Shown here piece after piece: positions 1 through 10,976 of a stretch of DNA of 64,000 nt. Position 1 is the first letter of the stretch, and each line of letters begins with the position of its first letter. The notes under the pieces are model-generated. The model was not told the origin of the DNA and did no database searches. It was given only the letters and a program-made list of their open reading frames with translations. The stretch lies in assembly GCF_009884975.1 (NCBI RefSeq), contig NZ_CP041970.1:1054001-1118000 (forward strand). Direction: 5' to 3'. The stretch comes from Acinetobacter dispersus. GTDB lineage: Bacteria > Pseudomonadota > Gammaproteobacteria > Pseudomonadales > Moraxellaceae. Position numbers and translations under genes: made by a program.

Positions 1-7
1 ACTGGTG

Positions 8-16
8 TATAGTATA
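8..16. promoter_or_regulatory. possible FrmR operator half (edge of window)
   Basis: The short palindromic stretch TATAGTATA lies about 27 bases before frmR. AT-rich ATAGTATA-like elements occur in the E. coli frm promoter. The site is cut close to the window edge, so the full operator and the promoter cannot be seen. This is a weak call based on position and similarity only. Confidence 0.3.
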
Positions 17-42
17 TTTTTAGATTTAATGTGGTCGACATT

Positions 43-1448
<1,406 letters not shown>

Positions 1449-1507
1449 TTTAAAAATGATAGGATTTGATGGTGTGAAATACATCATCAAATCTTGGGTA
1501 ATATGCA

Positions 1508-1864
1508 ATGTCAAAAGCACAATTAAAGCTACATGTGCGAATCTTATCTGATGAGCAGATTGCTTTTGGTCCAGGTAAAGCTGAGCTACTTGAAGCAATC
1601 TATCGTACAGGCTCAATTTCTCAAGCAGCAAAGTCTATGGACATGAGTTATCGCCGTGCTTGGCAACTGGTTGATACCATGAATCAATGCTTTCATTCCA
1701 ATCTGGTCGATACCCAAACAGGCGGAACGCATGGTGGTGGTGCAGTGGTAACCGAATTGGGGCAAGTGGTGCTCAAGAAATTTAGAGCAATGGAGCAGCA
1801 AGCAATTCAGGCTGTTGCAACTGAGTTTGAAGATTTAGCCAATTATCTAAAAGTAAATAAATAA
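1508..1864 (+). CDS. ModE N-terminal-domain-like winged-helix regulator
   Basis: This 118-residue protein resembles the DNA-binding half of the molybdate regulator ModE: a winged helix containing GSISQAAKSMDMSYRRAW at about residues 37-54, followed by a wing and a dimerisation helix. The two C-terminal molybdate-binding TOBE/MOP domains of full-length ModE are absent, and the stop is followed by AT-rich noncoding DNA rather than a frameshifted continuation. Short ModE-like proteins are common, so this is probably a natural stand-alone form. No molybdate transport or molybdoenzyme gene lies nearby, so its ligand and targets are unknown. Confidence 0.8.
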   Translation: MSKAQLKLHVRILSDEQIAFGPGKAELLEAIYRTGSISQAAKSMDMSYRRAWQLVDTMNQCFHSNLVDTQTGGTHGGGAVVTELGQVVLKKFRAMEQQAIQAVATEFEDLANYLKVNK

Positions 1865-2114
1865 TCTTATAAATATAAATAATTTAAACAGTATTTCATC
1901 ATCTTTGTTTTGATTTTTTCTTTCTCAATAAAAATTTGCTGAGTTATAGCGCATACATATTCTTGTCGGATCTTTTTAGCACCATCAATAAACCATTCAA
2001 ACCGCATAAAACTTTAATAAATTTATTAAGCTATTAATTTATATGTTAAAAAAATTATTGGCACACTTTCTGCTTTTATCTATTCAAACTTGTATACAAG
2101 ATAGGATTCATAAA

Positions 2115-3944
2115 GTGAGCGAAATAAAAACTTTAGGCTGGACAATTTCTGAATGGCAAACGGCGTACTTAAAGCAAGAAATTCAACTCGATATTTTGAA
2201 GGAGTTAGTTTCTGCACTTGATCCTAAGGACGTTGCTTGGATTTCTCTTGCGAGTGCAGATTTAGTTGAGCAACAAATCCAATCTTTAAAGCAACTGACT
2301 CAAGATGCTGAAAATCTGCAAAAACAATTTCCTCTCTATGGTGTGCCATTTGCAGTCAAAGACAATATTGATGTGGCTGGTTTTGTTACCACAGCAGCAT
2401 GTAAGGCATTAAATACTGTTGCAACACAAGATGCTGAAACTGTTCGTTTACTTAAACAAGCCGGCGCGATTGTCGTTGGTAAAACCAATCTTGATCAATT
2501 TGCCACAGGTTTGGTTGGCACACGTTCACCATTTGGGGCAGTACCGAATAGTTTTAAACCTGAATATGTCAGTGGTGGTTCAAGTTCAGGTTCTGCCAGT
2601 GTGGTAGCAAGAGGTTTAGTTCCATTTTCTTTAGGAACTGATACCGCTGGGTCAGGACGTGTGCCAGCAGCATTTAATAATATTGTCGGTTTAAAGCCAA
2701 CCAAAGGCCGCTTTTCTAATCGAGGCCTATTACCCGCAGTAAAAAGTATTGATTGTATTTCAATCTTTGCTCTTACAGTGACTGATGCTGAATTGGTGGC
2801 TGCTCAAGTCGAAGCTTATGACGCTTTAGATAGCTATTCACGTCAACATCCTAAAAACGTACCTGCGCGTTTTTCCAGCAAATTGAAATTTGCCATTCCG
2901 AATCAATTAAATTTCTTTGGTGATGAGCTGGCGGAAAAAGCCTTTCAACACACCATTCAATTGCTGGAGAGCTTAAATGCTGAAATTACTCGCATTGATT
3001 TTTCTGCTTTTGAACAACTTGCAGCACAACTTTATCAAGGCCCTTGGGTGGCAGAACGCACTGCAGCGGCTGCTGATCTACTCAAAACCAATGCTGCTGA
3101 TTTTGATCCGACCGTTTTAGAGATTATTCAACAAGGTGAAAAGTATTCAGCCGTGGATGCCTACAACGCTGAATATTTAAAACAGGATTTGACCCGTAAA
3201 ATTCAAGACAGCTTGGCTGAGTTTGATGCCTTGATCGTGCCAACTTCACCAACGATTTATACCATTGAACAAATGCAACAGCATCCGATTGAATATAACG
3301 CGCATTTCGGCACGTATACCAATTTCACCAACCTCGCTGATTTAAGTGCCTTGGCATTACCCGCAGGCTTTAGAGCTGACAACCTACCTTTTGGCATCAC
3401 CTTAATTGCACCTGCTTGGCACGATGCAGCCTTAGTCCATTTTGGTAAAGCATGGCAGAACTATTTAGCACTCAAACTTGGCGCTTTAGATAAGACATTA
3501 GCTGTAGCAAGTACACCGACTTTGGTGTCACCTCATCATATTCGTGTCGCAGTTGTAGGGGCTCATCTAACAGGGATGCCATTGAATTTTCAGCTCACCA
3601 CACGCGGTGCCGTTCATGTTGAAACCACCAAAACTTCTCAGGATTATGCGCTTTATGCCTTAAATGGCACGGTTCCGCCAAAACCGGGTTTGGCTCGTCA
3701 GCAAGATGGACAAAGCATCATTGTCGAGCTTTGGGATGTACCAACAGCACGCTTCGGTGAGTTTGTGGCAGAAATTCCAACCCCATTGGGCATGGGCAAT
3801 GTCGAACTTGAAGATGGTCGTTGGGTTAAAGGCTTTATTTGTGAACCCTATGGCTTAGGCGATGCAGAGAATATCAGCCATTTTGGCGGTTGGAGAGCGT
3901 ATATCCAACATCGCAATAACCAAGTAGCAAATGCAGCCAATTAA
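2115..3944 (+). CDS. atzF: allophanate hydrolase
   Basis: Amidase-signature enzyme that hydrolyses allophanate to ammonia and CO2, the second step of ATP-dependent urea breakdown. The N-terminal amidase domain shows the Ser-cisSer-Lys triad: Lys82 in AVKDN, the GGSSSGS segment at about 154-160 and Ser180 in GTDTAGSGR. The C-terminal part of about 150 residues matches the extra domain of AtzF proteins. A longer frame opens at 2043, but its first 24 residues look unlike the family; I chose GTG 2115, which follows an AGG and gives 609 residues. Urea carboxylase begins 19 bases downstream, implying an operon. Confidence 0.9.
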   Translation: MSEIKTLGWTISEWQTAYLKQEIQLDILKELVSALDPKDVAWISLASADLVEQQIQSLKQLTQDAENLQKQFPLYGVPFAVKDNIDVAGFVTTAACKALNTVATQDAETVRLLKQAGAIVVGKTNLDQFATGLVGTRSPFGAVPNSFKPEYVSGGSSSGSASVVARGLVPFSLGTDTAGSGRVPAAFNNIVGLKPTKGRFSNRGLLPAVKSIDCISIFALTVTDAELVAAQVEAYDALDSYSRQHPKNVPARFSSKLKFAIPNQLNFFGDELAEKAFQHTIQLLESLNAEITRIDFSAFEQLAAQLYQGPWVAERTAAAADLLKTNAADFDPTVLEIIQQGEKYSAVDAYNAEYLKQDLTRKIQDSLAEFDALIVPTSPTIYTIEQMQQHPIEYNAHFGTYTNFTNLADLSALALPAGFRADNLPFGITLIAPAWHDAALVHFGKAWQNYLALKLGALDKTLAVASTPTLVSPHHIRVAVVGAHLTGMPLNFQLTTRGAVHVETTKTSQDYALYALNGTVPPKPGLARQQDGQSIIVELWDVPTARFGEFVAEIPTPLGMGNVELEDGRWVKGFICEPYGLGDAENISHFGGWRAYIQHRNNQVANAAN

Positions 3945-3963
3945 TTTTTAGGGGGAAATCATC

Positions 3964-6900
3964 ATGTTTAAGACCGTACTTATTGCAAACCGTGGTGAAA
4001 TTGCTGTTAGAGCAATTCGAACACTAAAAAAACTAGGTATCACCAGTGTCGCGGTTTATTCAGACAGCGACCGTTATGCACAGCATGTACAGGATGCAGA
4101 TGTCGCAATTGCACTAAATGGTTTAAAACCAGCTGATACTTATTTGAGTATCGAAAAACTGATTCAAGCTGCTAAACAAACTGGGGCAGAAGCAATTTTT
4201 CCGGGCTATGGTTTCCTGTCTGAGAGTGCAGATTTCTCTCGTGCTTGTGAAGAAAATAATATTGCCTTTATGGGGCCAACTGCAGAACAGATTCTGGAAT
4301 TTGGTTTAAAACACCGTGCACGTGAACTGGCCGCAGCGGCCCATGTTCCGATGACCCCTGGTACAGGCTTACTAGACAGTTTAGAGGAAGCATTGACTGC
4401 GGCTGAACGTATTGGTTATCCAATCATGCTTAAAAGCACCGCAGGTGGTGGTGGTATCGGCCTTACCCGTTGCGACAGCCCACAAGCACTGGCCGATGCT
4501 TATGAAAGCGTGAAACGCCTAGGTGAGCAGTTCTTTAAAGATGCAGGTGTTTTTATTGAATGTTTTATTGATAAAGCACGTCATGTCGAAGTACAGATTT
4601 TTGGTGATGGTAAAGGTCAAGTGGTTGCGTTTGGAGAGCGTGATTGTTCATTGCAACGTCGTAACCAGAAAGTGGTTGAAGAAACCCCCGCAGCAAACTT
4701 GCCTGAAGCAACCCGTAAAAAGCTACATCAAGCCGCAGTTGAATTGGGTCGCTCTGTCAATTATCGCAGTGCAGGAACGGTTGAGTTTATTTATGATGCC
4801 AAGCGGGATGAATTTTATTTCCTTGAAGTGAATACCCGTTTACAGGTGGAGCATCCAGTAACGGAAATGGTGACAGGTCTTGACTTGATCGAGTGTATGC
4901 TCAAAGTGGCGGCTGGCGATGCATTGGATTGGGACTATCTCAGCAATATCCAACCGCAAGGTGCGGCAATTGAAGTCCGAGTCTATGCCGAAGATCCTGT
5001 GAAAAATTTCCAGCCAAGCCCGGGTGTGCTCACTGAAGTTTCATTTCCAGAAGGTATCCGTGTTGATACTTGGGTGAAAACAGGTACCGAAATTTCCCAG
5101 TATTTTGATCCAATGATTGCCAAGATTATTGTGCATGCGGAGGATCGAGCCACTGCGATTGAAAAATTAAAAGTGGTTTTAGCGGAAACACGTTTAAATG
5201 GCATCAGCACCAACTTGGATTATGCACGTGCGATTGTTTCTGACCAACGTTTTGAATCCATGCAAATCTGGACACGTATGCTCGATGATTTTGACTATTC
5301 GCCAAAAGTCATTGAAGTGATCCAAGCGGGTACACTTAGTTCAATTCAAGATTATCCTGGGCGTACAGGCTATTGGGATATTGGTGTACCACCATCTGGC
5401 CCTATGGATGATTATGCATTCCAACTGGCTAATCGCATTGTGGGCAATGATGCCAAAGCAGCGGGTTTTGAATTTACCTTGGTTGGGCCAACATTAAAAT
5501 TTCATGCAGATACCACCATTGCACTGACGGGTGCAAGCTGTACTGCCGTGTTGGATGACCAACGCATTGCTTTTTGGCAACCGATTAAGGTCAAAGCAGG
5601 TCAAACCTTGAAAATTGGTCAAGTAGCATCAGGCTGCCGTACATACTTAGCTGTACGTGATGGACTAGATGTACCCTTATATTTAGGTAGCCGATCAACC
5701 TTTGCATTGGGTAATTTTGGTGGTCATGCAGGCCGGACTTTACGTGTTGGTGACATGATCAAAATGGTCGATGCAGAACTTGCCAGTGCGGAATTGCCAC
5801 TGGCAACCGAGACACCACAAGCCTTATCCAAAGATCTCATTCCAGAATACAGCAATGAATGGGAAATTGCCGTGTTGTATGGGCCGCATGGCGCACCTGA
5901 TTTCTTTAAACCTGAATATGTCGAAGAATTCTTTGCTTCTGAGTGGACGGTTCACTTTAACTCAAACCGTTTAGGCGTCAGACTATCAGGTCCGACACCG
6001 AGCTGGGCCAGAGAGAATGGCGGGGAGGCAGGCCTACATCCATCCAATGTGCATGACTGTGAATATGCCATTGGTGCGATCAACTTTACAGGTGATTTCC
6101 CTGTGATTTTGGCAAAAGATGGCCCAAGTTTAGGTGGCTTCGTTTGTCCTGTGACGATTGCCAAAGCTGAATTGTGGAAAGTAGGGCAATTAAAAGCCGA
6201 TGACAAAATCCGTTTTTATCCGATTACAGTCGAGCAGGCCAACGAGTTAGAACTTAAGCAAATCGACAATATCCAGAACTTCGCCGATGCTGCTAAAGTC
6301 GTTGAAACCATTGAACCAGCTCAAGATGTATTTACCACCATTTTGGCTCAACGTGAACTAACTGATTTATCACCAAAAACCGTCTATCGCCAAGCGGGTG
6401 ATAGCTATATCTTACTCGAATATGGTGAAAATGTTTTAGATTTGGCGCTTCGTTTGCGTGTGCATCAACTCATTCAAATGATTCGTGATGCCAATCTTGC
6501 AGGTGTTTTGGAATTGTCACCGGGCGTACGTTCACTACAAATTAAATATGATGGTCTGATGATTCCTCAAGCTGAGCTCATTAAGCAATTGCTTAAACTC
6601 GAAGATCAAATGGGCGATTTAAGCCAACTGAAAATCCCATCGCGTATTGTTCATTTACCAATGGCGTTTGAAGACAGTGCGACGCTGGGTGCAGTGGAAC
6701 GTTATCAGGAAAGTGTTTGCGCCAAAGCACCGTGGTTGCCGAATAATGTTGATTTTATCCAACGTATTAACGGGCTAGCACATCGTGATGAAGTCAAAGA
6801 TATTATTTTTGATGCCAGCTACTTAGTCCTTGGTTTGGGCGATGTCTATCTAACAGCTCCATGTGCGGTACCGATTGATCCACGTCACCGTCTACTCAGC

Positions 6901-7569
6901 TCTAAGTACAATCCTGCACGTACTTTTACTGCGGAAGGCACTGTCGGTATTGGCGGGATGTACATGTGTATTTATGGCATGGATTCACCGGGTGGTTATC
7001 AGTTGATTGGGCGCACGTTGCCGATCTGGAACAAGTTTAAAAAGAACAAGCAATTTGGTGATAAACAATGGTTCTTGCAATTCTTTGACCAGATTAAATA
7101 TTTCCCTGTGACTGAAGCTGAATTGAATGAGTGGCGCGCAGATTTTGAAAATGGTCGCGCTCAAATTCAGATTGAACAAACCGAGTTTGACTATGCAGAC
7201 TATGTACAATTCTTGGGCAATGAAGCGGAAAGTATTGCGGCATTTAAGGACAAGCAACAACAGGCCTTTAGCACTGAGGTGAGTCGTTGGAAAGAAGAAT
7301 TTGCTACACAACCAGAACAACATATTGAGCAAACCAATCATGTTGATTACAGCCATCTTTCTTCTTTAAATGCTTCAATGACAGGAAATATCTGGAAGAT
7401 CTTTGTGGAACATGGTCAAGAGATCAAAAAAGGTGAAACTGTTGCTATTATTGAAGCGATGAAGATGGAGTTACCTGTCTATGCGGAAGAGGATGGTATT
7501 GTTAAAGCCATTATTTGCCGAGCAGGGCAAACTGTACACAGTGGCGAACCATTGGTCTATATGGAATAA
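3964..7569 (+). CDS. uca: urea carboxylase (biotin-dependent)
   Basis: Biotin enzyme of 1201 residues that carboxylates urea to allophanate using ATP and bicarbonate, feeding the preceding hydrolase. Domains in order: biotin carboxylase with ATP-grasp (about 1-450, glycine loop AGGGGIG near 157), KipA/AHS2-like domain (about 455-780), KipI/AHS1-like domain (about 815-1020), and a C-terminal biotinyl domain with Lys1167 in EAMKMEL. Some members of this family are guanidine carboxylases, usually linked to carboxyguanidine deiminase genes and a guanidine riboswitch; neither is visible here, which favours urea. Ribosome site AGGGGG lies just before the ATG. Confidence 0.92.
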   Translation: MFKTVLIANRGEIAVRAIRTLKKLGITSVAVYSDSDRYAQHVQDADVAIALNGLKPADTYLSIEKLIQAAKQTGAEAIFPGYGFLSESADFSRACEENNIAFMGPTAEQILEFGLKHRARELAAAAHVPMTPGTGLLDSLEEALTAAERIGYPIMLKSTAGGGGIGLTRCDSPQALADAYESVKRLGEQFFKDAGVFIECFIDKARHVEVQIFGDGKGQVVAFGERDCSLQRRNQKVVEETPAANLPEATRKKLHQAAVELGRSVNYRSAGTVEFIYDAKRDEFYFLEVNTRLQVEHPVTEMVTGLDLIECMLKVAAGDALDWDYLSNIQPQGAAIEVRVYAEDPVKNFQPSPGVLTEVSFPEGIRVDTWVKTGTEISQYFDPMIAKIIVHAEDRATAIEKLKVVLAETRLNGISTNLDYARAIVSDQRFESMQIWTRMLDDFDYSPKVIEVIQAGTLSSIQDYPGRTGYWDIGVPPSGPMDDYAFQLANRIVGNDAKAAGFEFTLVGPTLKFHADTTIALTGASCTAVLDDQRIAFWQPIKVKAGQTLKIGQVASGCRTYLAVRDGLDVPLYLGSRSTFALGNFGGHAGRTLRVGDMIKMVDAELASAELPLATETPQALSKDLIPEYSNEWEIAVLYGPHGAPDFFKPEYVEEFFASEWTVHFNSNRLGVRLSGPTPSWARENGGEAGLHPSNVHDCEYAIGAINFTGDFPVILAKDGPSLGGFVCPVTIAKAELWKVGQLKADDKIRFYPITVEQANELELKQIDNIQNFADAAKVVETIEPAQDVFTTILAQRELTDLSPKTVYRQAGDSYILLEYGENVLDLALRLRVHQLIQMIRDANLAGVLELSPGVRSLQIKYDGLMIPQAELIKQLLKLEDQMGDLSQLKIPSRIVHLPMAFEDSATLGAVERYQESVCAKAPWLPNNVDFIQRINGLAHRDEVKDIIFDASYLVLGLGDVYLTAPCAVPIDPRHRLLSSKYNPARTFTAEGTVGIGGMYMCIYGMDSPGGYQLIGRTLPIWNKFKKNKQFGDKQWFLQFFDQIKYFPVTEAELNEWRADFENGRAQIQIEQTEFDYADYVQFLGNEAESIAAFKDKQQQAFSTEVSRWKEEFATQPEQHIEQTNHVDYSHLSSLNASMTGNIWKIFVEHGQEIKKGETVAIIEAMKMELPVYAEEDGIVKAIICRAGQTVHSGEPLVYME

Positions 7570-7575
7570 GCTTGC

Positions 7576-8280
7576 ATGAAAGAAGCGAACATCAACATAA
7601 AAAGCACAACCAAAGGCTCAGACAATTTGTCTGAGCTGGTTTACCAACGCATCAAGAATGATATTTTTGATTTCAAATTGATGCCAGGTGAACGCTTTAC
7701 TGAGTCTGAAGTTGCCAAAGCCTATGATGTGAGTCGTACCCCAATCCGACAAGCCTTATATCGCTTACAACAAGAGGGCTATGTTGATGTGAGCTTTCGG
7801 AGCGGTTGGCAGATTCGACCGCTCAATTTTCGTTACTATGAAGAGCTTTATGATGTACGTATTGTTTTGGAAAAAGATTCGATTCGTAAACTCTGTCAGA
7901 TTGACCACCACAATTCGGTTGAGCTGTCGGTGTTAAAAGACCTCTGGTTAGTACAACCTTCTGAGTATCTAAAAGATATTAAACAGTTGTCTCAGCAAGA
8001 TGAGGATTTTCATTGTGCTTTGGTCCGAGCTTCAGGCAATAATGAGATGGCAAGGATCCATCGAGACTTAAGTGAGCGAATCCGAATCATCCGCCGTTTG
8101 GATTTTTCCAAAGATTATCGAGTGGAGGCAACTTATCAGGAACATCAAAAAATATTAGGTTTTATTTTCGATAGACTAACTGAACAAGCGATCAATGCGA
8201 TTGAAGCGCATATTATGCAAAGTCGTGATGAAGTGAAAAAAATTACCTTACAGATGCTGGATTCGAGTCAGTTTTATTAG
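7576..8280 (+). CDS. GntR-family (FadR/FCD-type) transcriptional regulator
   Basis: A protein of 234 residues with an N-terminal winged helix-turn-helix (about 17-80, with GERFTESEVAKAYDVSRTPIRQAL) and a C-terminal all-helical FCD ligand domain that contains HCALVRASGNNEM. It starts 6 bases after the urea carboxylase stop, so it is probably the last gene of the atzF-uca unit and likely controls it. The ligand is not deducible from sequence; a urea-pathway intermediate is a reasonable guess. Confidence 0.88.
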   Translation: MKEANINIKSTTKGSDNLSELVYQRIKNDIFDFKLMPGERFTESEVAKAYDVSRTPIRQALYRLQQEGYVDVSFRSGWQIRPLNFRYYEELYDVRIVLEKDSIRKLCQIDHHNSVELSVLKDLWLVQPSEYLKDIKQLSQQDEDFHCALVRASGNNEMARIHRDLSERIRIIRRLDFSKDYRVEATYQEHQKILGFIFDRLTEQAINAIEAHIMQSRDEVKKITLQMLDSSQFY

Positions 8281-8350
8281 ATTGACGGTGTTAGTATTTA
8301 TATGATGAATCTAAACTAAATTATCGAATAACATAAATAAGGTGTTAACA

Positions 8351-8665
8351 ATGTCGGAATCAATTTGGTCTGAGCAGGACAATCAAGAAATATTAGCTGT
8401 AGAGCTTAATATATATAAATTTTGTGAAGAACAAAAATTGGAACTTTTCGAGTTTTATGAGGAGGGCTTAGGAAAAGTTCTAGCAACTCATATCTATGAA
8501 GAAAAAGGATTTCTTGTAGTTTTTACAAAATATCTAGATGCACCTTTTTCTTGTGTTAATGTAGCTATTGATGCCTCTTGCAATAATGTAAAAGAATGGG
8601 AAGACCGTTTAATTAATAAATATTTTAAGAACTACCAAATATATTTTAAATTATCTGAAAGCTAG
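8351..8665 (+). CDS. small acidic protein of unknown function
   Basis: Unrecognised soluble protein of 104 residues, rich in Glu, Asp, Lys and aromatic residues, with no signal peptide or membrane segment. The ATG at 8351 is preceded by AAGGTG at good spacing, which favours it over the in-frame GTG at 8342. The gene is more AT-rich than its neighbours and stands alone between a regulator and a noncoding stretch. Size, acidity and isolation resemble orphan immunity proteins of polymorphic toxins, but no motif confirms this. Confidence 0.55.
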   Translation: MSESIWSEQDNQEILAVELNIYKFCEEQKLELFEFYEEGLGKVLATHIYEEKGFLVVFTKYLDAPFSCVNVAIDASCNNVKEWEDRLINKYFKNYQIYFKLSES

Positions 8666-8979
8666 GAGACGGTCAAATAATCATGGTTTTGAGGGAGAAG
8701 ACTGGGGAGCATCAGGTGTATGGAAAGAGTGCCTGAACTTGGAGATTATTTTAGTGAGATTGGGATATTTTTTTGTCACTTTTCTATCATCTTTTCCGAT
8801 AATAAAAAATGATTTCTGGTCAAGTCATGCGCTTTAGTTTTGATGATTTAGCCAAGTAGTATATGAAAGCTAGGCTTCACAAAACTCTCTTTTCCATGCC
8901 TAATTCTGCATAAAACTAACAGTTTTTATCTGTTTGCTATTTAATAATAAAAATCACATTTCAAATCATCAGATGACAC
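8666..8979. other. gene-free stretch with a possible coding remnant
   Basis: No complete gene is seen. One forward frame stays open to a stop at 8837 without a plausible start, and reads through ...GFEGEDWGASGVWKE..., which looks more like protein than random noncoding sequence. It may be the tail of a decayed gene linked to the unknown gene upstream. The last 120 bases are AT-rich and presumably hold the promoter of the AraC gene. Confidence 0.35.
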
Positions 8980-9858
8980 ATGATGAATGACCAAACCCTA
9001 ATCAAATTATTTCTAAAACTGGTACATAAAGAAGGTTTTTTTGCTACAGCCATTGATGGCATTACCCTAATGCGTGTCGATCACAACACACCACCGATTG
9101 CGGTGTTGCAAGAACCAACCCTCGTGTTTGTATTGCAAGGTCAAAAACGTGGCTATATCGGCACAGAGACTTATTCATTCAAGCAAAGCGAATGTTTAAT
9201 TGTCTCAGTTTCCATGCCCTTTGATTGTGACACTATTGCCAGTCCAGAAGCACCAATGATTGCGATCAGCATGAAGTTAGAGGCAGATACTGTAAATGAG
9301 CTACTGGCTAAAACCTATTTTGAGAATTACCAGTTTAAGCCACTCACCACAGGAATGAGTGTGATCCAATATGACCAAACGATATCGAATGTCCTCATCC
9401 GTTTATTAAATACCTTGACGTCTGAACAGGATGTATTGATCTTAGGAGATCAAATTAAACGGGAGTTGCTCTATCGAGTGATACAACATTCAGGTGCTGA
9501 TGCCTTAACAGGCTTGGTCGCTCAGGGCAATCTCAGACCGATTTATAAAATTTGTGAATATATTCAACATCATTTTACAGAAAAATTAACAGTTGAGATG
9601 CTGGCAGAGCAAGCTAATATGAGTACTTCTGCATTTCATAAAGCCTTTAAACAAGTCACACAATATTCACCATTGCAATATTTAAAAGTGGTTCGGTTGC
9701 ATAAGGCAAAACAATTGTTGCAAAACGCAGACCAAAGTGTGGCTCAGGCGGCTTATGCTGTTGGATATCAGAGCTCTTCTCAATTTAGCCGAGAATTTAA
9801 AAAGCAGTTTGGTTTTCCACCGAAACATGCTGAATTTAATACTGAAACGGAGTCATGA
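8980..9858 (+). CDS. AraC-family transcriptional regulator (YqhC-like)
   Basis: A 292-residue regulator with an N-terminal AraC cupin domain (about 25-165) and a C-terminal double helix-turn-helix (about 190-285), including LTVEMLAEQANMSTSAFHKAFK and the second-helix signature VAQAAYAVGYQSSSQFSREFKKQFG. Two ATG codons (8980, 8983) are possible; neither has a clear ribosome site. Proteins of this subgroup, such as E. coli YqhC, respond to aldehydes and control adjacent reductases. The next gene, an oxidoreductase 4 bases downstream, fits that pattern. Confidence 0.87.
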   Translation: MMNDQTLIKLFLKLVHKEGFFATAIDGITLMRVDHNTPPIAVLQEPTLVFVLQGQKRGYIGTETYSFKQSECLIVSVSMPFDCDTIASPEAPMIAISMKLEADTVNELLAKTYFENYQFKPLTTGMSVIQYDQTISNVLIRLLNTLTSEQDVLILGDQIKRELLYRVIQHSGADALTGLVAQGNLRPIYKICEYIQHHFTEKLTVEMLAEQANMSTSAFHKAFKQVTQYSPLQYLKVVRLHKAKQLLQNADQSVAQAAYAVGYQSSSQFSREFKKQFGFPPKHAEFNTETES

Positions 9859-9862
9859 TCAG

Positions 9863-10876
9863 ATGAATCAAAATAGCGTAGAACAAATGAAATATATCGA
9901 AATTACACAAGCTGGCGGTCCCGAAGTTTTACGAGTGGCTCAAGGGCCTCGACCAGAGATAAAAGAAGACGAAGTACTCATTGAAGTCTATGCAACAGGG
10001 ATCAACAGACCTGACATTTTACAACGCCAAGGACTATATCCAATGCCCAAAGGGGTCACATTGGTTCCTGGACTTGAGGTATCGGGCGTAGTCGTACAAG
10101 TGGGTGCTCAGGTCAGCAAATTTAAAGTCGGTGATAAAGTCTGTGCACTGACCAATGGTGGTGGATACGCAGAATATTGTGCAGTTCCAGCCAATCAAAC
10201 TTTAAAAATTCCAAAGAACTTGAGCTTTGTCGAAGCTGCGGCTATTCCTGAAACCTATTTTACTGTTTGGGCGAATTTGTTTCAGATAGGACAGTTAAAT
10301 AAGAATGAAACTGTGTTGATTCATGGTGGGGCCAGTGGCATTGGTTCCACAGCAATCAGCTTATGCCATGCAATGGGCATCAAAAACTTCTCCACGGTTG
10401 GAAGTGATGACAAAGTTGAAAAATTATCCTCTGTGTCACAGGTGATCAATTACAAAACACAGGATTTTGAAAAAGAGGTTTTGGCTCAAACCGATGGCCA
10501 AGGTGTAGATGTGATCTTGGATATCATTGGTGCAGCCTACTTCAATCAAAATCTGAGATTATTAAAGCGTGATGGGCGATTGGTGATTATTGGCTTTATG
10601 GGTGGTCGAAAAGTCGATGGCTTTGATATACAGGAGTTGATGTTAAAACGTGCTGTAGTGACTGGCTCAACCATGCGTGCAAGAACCAATGCTGAAAAAG
10701 CTAAAATTGCCAAAGAGCTTGAGCAGTTTGTTTGGCCCTTGATTGAAGCAGATCAATGCAAGCCAATGATCTACAAAACTTTTGCATTTGATGAAGTGGC
10801 TCAGGCACATCAATGTCTGGAAAGCAGTCAACATACAGGCAAAGTGGTACTCGAAATTAAATCTGAATTTGCCTAA
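9863..10876 (+). CDS. NAD(P)H quinone oxidoreductase-like MDR enzyme
   Basis: Medium-chain dehydrogenase/reductase of the zeta-crystallin/PIG3 quinone reductase group; it lacks the zinc ligands of alcohol dehydrogenases. Visible are the GroES-like N-terminal part, the nucleotide-binding stretch HGGASGIGSTAI and the segment EAAAIPETYFTVW typical of PIG3-type enzymes. Start is ATG 9863, 4 bases after the AraC stop; an internal ATG at 9887 is also possible. Coupling to the AraC regulator suggests induction by a reactive electrophile or quinone. Confidence 0.87.
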   Translation: MNQNSVEQMKYIEITQAGGPEVLRVAQGPRPEIKEDEVLIEVYATGINRPDILQRQGLYPMPKGVTLVPGLEVSGVVVQVGAQVSKFKVGDKVCALTNGGGYAEYCAVPANQTLKIPKNLSFVEAAAIPETYFTVWANLFQIGQLNKNETVLIHGGASGIGSTAISLCHAMGIKNFSTVGSDDKVEKLSSVSQVINYKTQDFEKEVLAQTDGQGVDVILDIIGAAYFNQNLRLLKRDGRLVIIGFMGGRKVDGFDIQELMLKRAVVTGSTMRARTNAEKAKIAKELEQFVWPLIEADQCKPMIYKTFAFDEVAQAHQCLESSQHTGKVVLEIKSEFA

Positions 10877-10976
10877 TTGTGTTCAATCCATGCCTGTTCA
10901 TACTCAAAACTTGAGTGGGACAGGTCACTCAAGCAGTATGTATATAAACATAACGACCTGATGAGGAATCTCAAAA

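Noticed and set aside
1865..2114. Guanidine riboswitch upstream of the urea carboxylase operon
   Set aside because: I looked for the conserved ykkC-type elements and saw none in this AT-rich leader.
2043..2114. N-terminal extension or signal peptide on allophanate hydrolase
   Set aside because: The hydrophobic-looking extension is unlike the cytoplasmic family and a GTG with upstream AGG gives the normal length.
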